Source: Candidatus Lambdaproteobacteria bacterium RIFOXYD2_FULL_50_16
GTDB lineage: Bacteria > SAR324 > XYD2-FULL-50-16
DNA length: 58,767 nt
Assembly: GCA_001783695.1 (NCBI GenBank)
Contig: MFNE01000010.1
Coordinates: forward strand, 41,599 to 100,365
Direction of reading: 5' to 3'
Positions 7,455 through 13,932 of this stretch are shown one piece after another (within the stretch, counting starts at the first letter, position 1; each line of letters begins with the position of its first letter). A program made the translations under genes and the position numbers. The notes under the pieces were generated by a model. The model did not search any database and had not been told where the DNA came from. It saw nothing but the letters and a program-made list of their open reading frames with translations.

Positions 7455-8231
7455 ATGGGTAGTGCCATGTTTACGCTTAACGACGAACAACGCAAGGAAT
7501 ATGCATCTGGAGTATTACTCGATCAGCTCATATCCAACGAACCGCGCTTAAGTGTTGTTTTGGAGCGCGACGACCGCGATTTAGAACCTTTGCTGGTTTA
7601 TATGATGAGCAAAGGTTATGTAGAGGTTGACAGCAAAAACTTCTATCAGGTGACCGTCAAAGGTGCCGAGAAAGACGCCAATCTTAAAAAACGGTACCAA
7701 GAATATCTTTCCCACTTCGACCTATACTGCGCCGTGGATACCCAATCTGGGGAGTTCGCTTTTGAAAAAATATTCGAACTCGACGACGACGAATGGGAAG
7801 ACTACCTCGCAGAAGAGCGTTTCTTAGACCTCAGGATCGCGGTTGCTTGGTTTAAAGGGATCAACCCGGCAGATTTTGTGTTTTTGAGTTTTTTAAAAGA
7901 AGGTCGTTTTGACACCACCCGTTCAGGCTGGCAGTTTGACCTTTTAAGTGGGCTGATTTGGCGTGAGATTGAGGATATTGTAAACAAAGCGCTGGGCATT
8001 GAGGAACTAGGATATCGTGGAGACGATGGACAGATGGTCACTGGCGAGATGGTGATCGAGGACATTATCGCTCAAGGGGCCAAGCTCAACGCCGAACTCC
8101 ACCAGCGAGAAGACCAATACCACGACGACGACCACGAAATGCCCAATGATTACTCTGACCAAACTCGTCATGTGATCTACGAAAGTTATTATGATCCTTT
8201 TTACATTAGCCCTATCTGGTTCATATTTTAG
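7455..8231 (+). CDS. Unknown acidic protein downstream of moaE
   Basis: 258 residues, not recognised. A GAGG site overlapping the moaE stop sits 7 nt before the ATG, so it belongs to the same transcript. The N-terminal 70 residues look like a small winged-helix-type region (LDQLISNEPRLSVVLE, then LVYMMSKGYVEVDSKNFYQVT). A middle domain runs from KKRYQEYLSHFDLYCAVD through LDDDEWEDYLAEERFLDLRIA. The C-terminal tail is rich in His/Asp (REDQYHDDDHEMPND) and ends in aromatics with no membrane segment. The acidic, His-bearing tail could bind metal, but that is speculation. Confidence 0.7.
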   Translation: MGSAMFTLNDEQRKEYASGVLLDQLISNEPRLSVVLERDDRDLEPLLVYMMSKGYVEVDSKNFYQVTVKGAEKDANLKKRYQEYLSHFDLYCAVDTQSGEFAFEKIFELDDDEWEDYLAEERFLDLRIAVAWFKGINPADFVFLSFLKEGRFDTTRSGWQFDLLSGLIWREIEDIVNKALGIEELGYRGDDGQMVTGEMVIEDIIAQGAKLNAELHQREDQYHDDDHEMPNDYSDQTRHVIYESYYDPFYISPIWFIF

Positions 8232-8244
8232 GGTAATGGGCTTT

Positions 8245-8273
8245 TTTACTGGTGCTTTGCTTAGGGCTAGTAT
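8245..8273 (+). promoter_or_regulatory. Possible promoter for tatA
   Basis: TTTACT (8245-8250) and TAGTAT (8268-8273) are separated by exactly 17 bp, upstream of the tatA ATG at 8316. Both hexamers are imperfect. Confidence 0.4.
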
Positions 8274-8315
8274 AGGCTTAAAGGACAAACACAACCCTTT
8301 AGCTTGAGGTGTTCC

Positions 8316-8510
8316 ATGATCGGCGGACTAGGCGTAGGTGAACTTTCCATCATTCTTTGTATTGTTGTAGTGCTTTTCGGCGCTGGCCGTTTGGCAGGCA
8401 TCGGTGCAGGCCTGGGCAAGGGAATTCGTAATTTCAAAGACGAAATCGACACCGCAAAAGCTAAAGCGATTGAGGAAAAAAACAAAGAAGAAGAAAAAAA
8501 AGAAGCCTAA
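8316..8510 (+). CDS. tatA: Twin-arginine translocase subunit TatA/E
   Basis: 64 residues. TatA forms the pore of the Tat pathway that exports folded proteins. The transmembrane helix GELSIILCIVVVLFGAGRL, the hinge glycine and the amphipathic helix GKGIRNFKDEI are all typical, followed by a charged Lys/Glu tail. ATG at 8316 is preferred to TTG at 8304: GAGGTG precedes it and the product then starts at the usual place. No tatB or tatC is adjacent. Confidence 0.92.
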   Translation: MIGGLGVGELSIILCIVVVLFGAGRLAGIGAGLGKGIRNFKDEIDTAKAKAIEEKNKEEEKKEA

Positions 8511-8536
8511 TCTGGTCCTTTTTTTCCAAAAAAAGA

Positions 8537-8561
8537 CCCGGCTTAGGCTGGGTTTTTTTTT
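8537..8561 (+). terminator. Rho-independent terminator after tatA
   Basis: CCCGGC (8537-8542), loop TTAG, GCTGGG (8547-8552, one G-U pair), then nine T. It ends the transcript 27 bp after the tatA stop. An alternative T7/A7 hairpin (8514-8538) overlaps its left arm. Confidence 0.8.
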
Positions 8562-8608
8562 GCCCAAAATATACAAAATTGAATAACAATTCCTAAATCG
8601 GAGCGCCT

Positions 8609-8839
8609 GTGGGTATCCTCAAGGTAGTCGAAACCATCGCTGCTAGCTATGACACTAAAATTAAAAACAGTATCGAAGGGGAGATTTACGAATTGGAAAA
8701 TGGAATTAGGGTGGTAATATCCCCCTGCGCAGACCCCAAATATCCGAACGCCGAATACGTAACTATTACTTATCCAGATGGCGACGAGGAGGCCATGATC
8801 GTTGATTCTAAAGGGAATACTTTAAAACAAATAATTTAA
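8609..8839 (+). CDS. Small unknown protein
   Basis: 76 residues, GTG start with GGAG upstream. Not recognised. It seems to be an all-beta domain: EGEIYELENGIRVVIS, then YVTITYPDGDEEAMIVDSKG. No signal peptide or membrane segment. It stands alone between the tatA terminator and the convergent chemotaxis receptor gene. Codon use looks ordinary, which together with the ribosome site makes it likely to be real. Confidence 0.6.
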   Translation: MGILKVVETIAASYDTKIKNSIEGEIYELENGIRVVISPCADPKYPNAEYVTITYPDGDEEAMIVDSKGNTLKQII

Positions 8840-8912
8840 GCCCTTATCAAGGCTTCTAAATAACTCCTTGTGCGCAATACCTTTAAAAAGGCTCCCCAGT
8901 TTGCGGTGAATA

Positions 8913-10949
8913 TCAAAATTCAGAGAAGTCTTCGCTCATAGGGATGGCTTCACTAGGTTTGATTCGCTTAACCGAACTTCGGCGTTCGGTCGATTCGACT
9001 CGGGTAAGGTCTTCAGGGCGCAATTCCAAGGGTTCTGGTTTGGAATGGTTTTTGGTTTTCTGGCCCCGATTTTTACTCGAAAAATGGGACTCCCGATTTG
9101 TTGACTGGTCTCGGCGAGCGGTACTGGCGCCAATCTTCGTACCCGCTTGCCTAGCCAGATCGGCAACCAAATCGTGTAACATCTGCGCCTGGGCTGAAAG
9201 TTCTTCCGCCGCCGCCGCGGTCTCTTCGGCGTTAGCAGCGTTGGCTTGGGTCACCTGATCCATCTCGACCACAGATAGACTAACCTCTTTAATCCCATTG
9301 GCTTGCTCGCCGGTAGCGGTGGTAATTTGATTGACCTCTTTCCCGCTGGCTTCAATCCGTTTGGCTTGCTGGTCGGCGCTTTGAGCGATTTGTTTCATCA
9401 AGGTTTCCACCTCTGAAGATCGCTCTAGAATTTCGTTTAGATTTTGCTGTCCTTGCATAGCCAGTGCGTATCCGCCCTCGGCCCGTTTGGCGCTTTCTTT
9501 GATCAAGGTAGCGATTTCCTTGGCAGCCGCCTTGGAGGACTCGGCAAGCTTAGAAACCTCGTTAGCAACCACCGCAAACCCTTTGCCCTGCTCGCCAGCC
9601 CTGGCGGCCTCGATGGCGGCGTTGGTAGCCAGCATCTTAGTCTGGTGGGTGATCTCGTTAATAAGCTCAATAATATCCGTGATCTTCGAGGCGGATTCGG
9701 CGATATTGCCCATGGCCTGATTGATCCGGTTCATAGTATCCACCCCACCTTGGGCAGAGGCTTTAGCTTGATTGGCTATTGCGCTGGCATTTTTTGCATT
9801 TTTAGCCCCTTCTTGCACCAAAACCATGATTGCTTCCATTTCTTTGGCCGTGCGTTTAGAACTTTCTGCATTATCGCTGGTTTGAGCGCTCATTTGTTCA
9901 ATCGCCGCCGAAGTTTCCTCTAGGCTTGCCGCCTGTTCAGTGGCGCCTTCAGACAGCTTTTGACTCGACTGGGCAATCTCGTTGGATGCAGCCGCCACCT
10001 GGCTGGCTGAGGTATCCATGCCATGGATTAATTCTTGTAGAATCCCCGCTAAGTACCGCACAAACCAAACCGCAAACACCATCGTTCCCACCAGCCCCAA
10101 CCCAGCGATCAGCCACAACAATATATTTGCCCTTTGGAGCTGGACGTTAATCAATTCATTTACCTCTTTGGTCTCGGCGGCTTCTTGCTGCACAAGATTT
10201 TCGATCAAGGCCTCACCCATTAGAACCGCCGAATCGACGTTTTGGCTCATTTCTTCGGCCTGATTTTTCAAAATAAATAGCTCTGCAAAAGCCTCCTTGT
10301 AGGCCTTTAAAATGGCTGCCGATTCGGGCTTGAGTTTCGGGGCCAAGCGGTCGGCAGTGGTGTTAAATTTGCTCAAATACTGTTCGCCGCCTCTTAGTAA
10401 AAAATCCTTTTCTTCCCTTCTTAACATCAGGTGTAACACCTGCAAAGAAGCCTCTTCCTTTTGGAAAGCGGCTTCCATCCGGTGCGCCGCTTGGCGAACC
10501 CGGCCTTTTGCCCCTAGGTTTTCGTTAAGTCCCAATTTCTCGTAGAATTGCCCTGCGGTTTGCAGGTCGTCAGACATAGCAGACAAGAGAGTCAGAATTT
10601 GTGAATAGTTTTCTTTGACCTCTTTTTCGTCAGTTTGCTCGATAATCTCTTTGACTTGGTCTTGGGCCAGCTTGAGTAGGGCCACTCCTTGAGCCAGTAC
10701 TTCAGGGTCTGTCGATTCCTTGTACCCATACAAGTGTAATTGCGCCTCTGCTAACTCCCCCTTTATCGTCACCACCTTTGATTGGTGCATAACCTGTGGC
10801 AGCAGCTCATTTCGCAAGCTGTTATCAATATATCTAGCCTGAAAAAGGCCAAATCCAGCAACCAAAGCCATCATCACCACGGCGAAGGCAAAACCCAGTC
10901 CTAATTTTTTGCCAATAGTGAGATTAGACAACAGGTTATTTGCGATCAT
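8913..10949 (-). CDS. Methyl-accepting chemotaxis protein without HAMP
   Basis: 678 residues. A short cytoplasmic start, TM1 (about 16-36), a periplasmic helical sensor of about 240 residues, TM2 ([20 protein letters not shown]) and a long cytoplasmic coiled coil. The signalling tip with [20 protein letters not shown] and [18 protein letters not shown] binds CheA/CheW and is well preserved. Only about 15 residues separate TM2 from the signalling coil, so the usual 50-residue HAMP relay is absent. The C-terminal 80 residues are basic and disordered and lack an NWETF-type CheR tether. No other che genes are nearby, so the cognate array is elsewhere. Confidence 0.93.
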   Translation of the reverse strand: MIANNLLSNLTIGKKLGLGFAFAVVMMALVAGFGLFQARYIDNSLRNELLPQVMHQSKVVTIKGELAEAQLHLYGYKESTDPEVLAQGVALLKLAQDQVKEIIEQTDEKEVKENYSQILTLLSAMSDDLQTAGQFYEKLGLNENLGAKGRVRQAAHRMEAAFQKEEASLQVLHLMLRREEKDFLLRGGEQYLSKFNTTADRLAPKLKPESAAILKAYKEAFAELFILKNQAEEMSQNVDSAVLMGEALIENLVQQEAAETKEVNELINVQLQRANILLWLIAGLGLVGTMVFAVWFVRYLAGILQELIHGMDTSASQVAAASNEIAQSSQKLSEGATEQAASLEETSAAIEQMSAQTSDNAESSKRTAKEMEAIMVLVQEGAKNAKNASAIANQAKASAQGGVDTMNRINQAMGNIAESASKITDIIELINEITHQTKMLATNAAIEAARAGEQGKGFAVVANEVSKLAESSKAAAKEIATLIKESAKRAEGGYALAMQGQQNLNEILERSSEVETLMKQIAQSADQQAKRIEASGKEVNQITTATGEQANGIKEVSLSVVEMDQVTQANAANAEETAAAAEELSAQAQMLHDLVADLARQAGTKIGASTARRDQSTNRESHFSSKNRGQKTKNHSKPEPLELRPEDLTRVESTERRSSVKRIKPSEAIPMSEDFSEF

Positions 10950-11134
10950 CTTTTTTCGATACGAAAGGATTTATAAGTAGGCCGCGCCCCCTTGGCACCT
11001 GTCTTTACAAAGCATAACCTACACCAAAAGGTTTTGACAAATTTTTTGGACTTTTTTCAAAAACCGAATACTGGACATCGCCAATAAATTAGGGCAAAAC
11101 TGTGCTAAACACCTTGATTTAGGGGCGAAAGACG

Positions 11135-11941
11135 ATGGAACCAATTTGGCTACATGTGGACCAACTAGATTTGGCCCGCTTAGATCAAGCGGAAAAGGCC
11201 TGGGTCGCCAAGGCAGTCGCGGGGGCGTTTGTCGCCGATGGGCACGTGACCGAAGGGGAGCAACCCCACCTTGATGCTTTGCTACATCTCATTCAAGACC
11301 TGCCTGCCCTTCAAAAAGAGGTGCTCGCCATCGTTGCGTCCAATCGTCCCCCTGATCTACCGCCAATCAAAACAGACCCCCGATTAGCCCTTAAAATTTA
11401 TAAAGTAATTTTGGACATCTGTGCCGCAGACTTGGAGATGCACCCCCATGAAATCGGGTATTTGATCCGCCTGACCCATCTCCTAGGTTTAGATTCGGGC
11501 ACCGCCCGCAGTTTGCTTAAAACCACCATTCAAATGATTCGGATTGAGTATTTTTTAACCTTGTTACCCAAGCTTGATTTGCCCGAGCGGCGCTGGCTGG
11601 CTACGGCAGTGGTCAAATTAGTTTGGGCAGATGGTCGCGTTGAAAATCGGGAACTAGACTATTTAAGCCACGTTTATCATCTGTTGACTGAAGACGAAAA
11701 GTATTTAGCCCAGCTAAAAAGTGACCCGCAAAATCAATCTTTAGCCTCCTTAGGCCAGGTCCATTTCGAACCCATTTTGGTGGAGCGAATGGTGCTTTAT
11801 TTGGTCGAGATGACTATTTCTGATGACCGCCTAGAACCCCACGGGCTGGAGGTGGCCGTTGAAGCGGCCCAAGCTTTGGGTTTAAATGAAACTCAGGTTT
11901 CAAGTTTGATCACAAAAGCCGAGCATTTTTTAGCGCTTTAG
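11135..11941 (+). CDS. TerB-like helical repeat protein
   Basis: 268 residues. Four similar acidic helix-turn segments recur: FVADGHVTEGEQPHLDALL, ICAADLEMHPHEIGYLIRL, LVWADGRVENRELDYLSHV and TISDDRLEPHGLEVAVEAA. The pattern ADGxVxxxE is the signature of TerB/DjlA-N-type all-helical domains, here arranged as two tandem copies. TerB domains bind metal and often sit at membrane stress complexes, but no partner is visible here. Cytoplasmic, no signal peptide. A second TerB-like gene is found at 33104-34831. Its stop overlaps the convergent neighbour by 4 nt. Confidence 0.72.
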   Translation: MEPIWLHVDQLDLARLDQAEKAWVAKAVAGAFVADGHVTEGEQPHLDALLHLIQDLPALQKEVLAIVASNRPPDLPPIKTDPRLALKIYKVILDICAADLEMHPHEIGYLIRLTHLLGLDSGTARSLLKTTIQMIRIEYFLTLLPKLDLPERRWLATAVVKLVWADGRVENRELDYLSHVYHLLTEDEKYLAQLKSDPQNQSLASLGQVHFEPILVERMVLYLVEMTISDDRLEPHGLEVAVEAAQALGLNETQVSSLITKAEHFLAL

Positions 11942-12312
11942 GGCGATAATAGGGCTTTGATTAGAGGCCCATAAGGGGCGGGGAGATTGGCCTCCTTTAA
12001 CATAGATTGAGCCTTGGCCAAGGTTTCTGGGTCTTGGGTGTGTTCTAAACTCCTAGAGCCCTTGTGATACCCAACCCCGTCTGGGTGCTGCTCAAAACGG
12101 TTGGTTACCATCAGACAAAAACCTTGCTCTTCACGCCATTCAAGGAGCCTTTCAAAAAATAGAAATTGGAAATGTTTGAGGTTTTGCTGGTCATCCATCC
12201 ATAAAAAGACAAATAGGTCTGGGCTTGAATCGCACGCAAGACTTACTTGAGAGAGACCCGCGATGACCTGTTCGTTTTTTCGGCTTTTAACTTGATAAAA
12301 GGTATAGTTCAT
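11938..12312 (-). CDS. Unknown small protein
   Basis: 124 residues, not recognised. It opens YTFYQVKSRKNEQVIAGLSQ, then an alpha/beta stretch DLFVFLWMDDQQNLKHFQFLFFERLLEWRE, and ends with a proline-containing helix. It reads like a small cytoplasmic alpha/beta domain whose job may be protein binding. Start at 12312 is chosen because GGAG lies six bases upstream; an ATG at 12324 is also possible. It is divergent from the SiaB gene by 91 bp and convergent with the TerB-like gene. Confidence 0.55.
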   Translation of the reverse strand: MNYTFYQVKSRKNEQVIAGLSQVSLACDSSPDLFVFLWMDDQQNLKHFQFLFFERLLEWREEQGFCLMVTNRFEQHPDGVGYHKGSRSLEHTQDPETLAKAQSMLKEANLPAPYGPLIKALLSP

Positions 12313-12403
12313 CTTGGACTCCATGACCTAAGGCTAACAAGTCTTGTTCCTTTGGCCAAACATGTTTACCCACTTAAAAGGGATTAGTGAAACGAGGTAC
12401 AAA

Positions 12404-12934
12404 ATGCCATTAAAACTGTTGGAAGTCAAAAAACGATTTACCAAAAAAGGCGCCTTTTTTGGATTTAGTGGTCCTTTAAACCAAGAGCAGCTAGTCCGAA
12501 TCGGAGCGATTTTAAGAAGGCAAATGGCCGAGGAGAAGGCTAGTAGCGGCCAAATTATGAAGGTTTATTCAATCGTGGTGGAAACCGTCCAAAACGTGAT
12601 TCGTTATTCCGCCAAAACCACCCCTGATGAAGACCCACTCGGCACCCTTTGGATTGGTCGCCATGAGCAAGGCTTTTTTGTAGCTTGTGGAAACTTGGTT
12701 TCAACCCATAAGGCATCGGCCCTAAAGATCCATCTGGCCGAGCTAATGGCACTTAGCCCAGAGGAGTTAAAGACCCATTTTAAAAAAGAAAGTAAAAAAC
12801 CTATTTCTAAAGATCAAGGTTCAGGTTTAGGGCTGATTGAGATTGTTCGGCTAGCGGCCAAACCACCTGAAATCGAGTTTGTACCACTGGATCAAGAATT
12901 AAGTTTTTTTAGTATTAACACGTTTATTCAATAA
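12404..12934 (+). CDS. siaB: SiaB family histidine-kinase-fold switch protein
   Basis: 176 residues. GHKL-type ATPase fold related to anti-sigma kinases: N-box VVETVQNVIRYS (Glu60, Asn64) and G-box GSGLGLIEI (139-147). In Pseudomonas, SiaB phosphorylates SiaC and so stops SiaC from activating the diguanylate cyclase SiaD. The next gene is a SiaC homologue, which makes the call solid. The start at 12404 has GAGG six bases upstream; in-frame ATG/TTG codons upstream would add unlike residues. The phosphatase SiaA and cyclase SiaD are not in the window. Confidence 0.85.
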   Translation: MPLKLLEVKKRFTKKGAFFGFSGPLNQEQLVRIGAILRRQMAEEKASSGQIMKVYSIVVETVQNVIRYSAKTTPDEDPLGTLWIGRHEQGFFVACGNLVSTHKASALKIHLAELMALSPEELKTHFKKESKKPISKDQGSGLGLIEIVRLAAKPPEIEFVPLDQELSFFSINTFIQ

Positions 12935-12950
12935 AAATTCCGGAGGGGGA

Positions 12951-13349
12951 ATGGAGCGTTTTGTTGTGGAAAGGGGGACCTGTTACCCGCGCATAGACTT
13001 TGACCCAATTGGGCACCAACTTGTAATCAAGGGGGAATCCTACCCAGAAGACACAGCTACATTTTACGGCCCGGCGATGGATTGGCTAGAGTCCTATTTA
13101 GCCCAATTACCCACTAGCCAAGCGGTAAGGGTCGATCTCGAATTAACCTATTTTAACTCTTCAAGTTATAAATTATTACTGGGATTTTTTGACCGCCTTG
13201 AGTCCGCAGCGCAGCAAGGTCACCTCATTTTAGTAAACTGGCACTACGATTCTGACAATTCGGCCCAAGAGGAAAACGGGTTGGAATTTAAGGAAGATTT
13301 AAAACAGGTCCAGTTTAAACTCTGCCCCATTCCCTCGAAAACTCCTTAG
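12951..13349 (+). CDS. siaC: SiaC family partner-switch protein (DUF1987)
   Basis: 132 residues. Family blocks: KGESYPEDTATFYGPAMDWL (27-46), LTYFNSSSYKLLL (65-77) and LVNWHYDSDNSAQEENG. In Pseudomonas SiaC the phosphorylated residue is a Thr in YxNTSS; here the aligned position is Ser70 followed by Ser71 and Ser72, so phosphorylation could still occur on serine. A strong GGAGGGGG ribosome site lies in the 16 bp gap after siaB. The unphosphorylated form is expected to bind a diguanylate cyclase or other output protein encoded elsewhere. Confidence 0.86.
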   Translation: MERFVVERGTCYPRIDFDPIGHQLVIKGESYPEDTATFYGPAMDWLESYLAQLPTSQAVRVDLELTYFNSSSYKLLLGFFDRLESAAQQGHLILVNWHYDSDNSAQEENGLEFKEDLKQVQFKLCPIPSKTP

Positions 13350-13452
13350 TCTCGTTTACAAAACCTCGAAATAAGATTAGTGTGATAAAACCGCTTTTTT
13401 CCGCGTTTTAACCTATGCAGAATTGGGCAAAACTAATCTTTAAAGGAGCAAG

Positions 13453-13911
13453 ATGGCAAGGGCAGCGAAGGGGGATACCGTTTTTGTACACTACCGCGGG
13501 ACACTAAGCGATGGAGTCGAGTTCGACAGCAGTGCTGGCCAAGAGCCTTTAGAGTTTGTGCTAGGTGAACAGATGGTAATCGCTGGCTTTGATAACGGAA
13601 TATTAGGAATGGCGGTGGGCGAAAAAAAGACCCTGACCATTGCTCCTGAAGAAGCATACGGGCTCAAAAACCCGCAACTAGTGGGCAAGGTCGAGCGCGG
13701 GCAGCTGCCCCCTGGCGCGACCCCCGAATTAGGGATGGTCTTTAACCTAAGCACCCCCCAGGGTCCCTTTGCAGTGCGGGTTGTAGATCTGGACCAGGAA
13801 TCAATTACCCTAGATGGCAATCATCCCTTGGCCGATCAAACCCTGATTTTTGAGATTGAAATGGTTAAAATCCAAGGGGCTGGGCCTAAGATTCAAGTGG
13901 TTTCTAGGTAG
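13453..13911 (+). CDS. FKBP-type peptidyl-prolyl isomerase, SlyD-like
   Basis: 152 residues. Catalyses cis-trans isomerisation of proline peptide bonds and acts as a chaperone. The FKBP strand VFVHYRGTLSDGVEFDSS, the LEFVLGEQMVIAGFDNGILGM block, the flap insert (IF domain, roughly 70-125) and the closing NHPLADQTLIFEIEMV match SlyD. The His/Cys-rich metal-binding tail of E. coli SlyD is absent. AAGGAG lies six bases before the ATG. Cytoplasmic. Confidence 0.92.
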   Translation: MARAAKGDTVFVHYRGTLSDGVEFDSSAGQEPLEFVLGEQMVIAGFDNGILGMAVGEKKTLTIAPEEAYGLKNPQLVGKVERGQLPPGATPELGMVFNLSTPQGPFAVRVVDLDQESITLDGNHPLADQTLIFEIEMVKIQGAGPKIQVVSR

Positions 13912-13932
13912 CAAAGGGCGAGGCAAGGGCTC

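Noticed and set aside
9444-9923. 159-codon plus-strand frame opposite the chemoreceptor
   Set aside because: It mirrors the highly conserved signalling domain and has no ribosome site.
13384-13412. Possible terminator after siaC
   Set aside because: The A/T arms pair only with a bulge and no T-run follows a stable GC stem.
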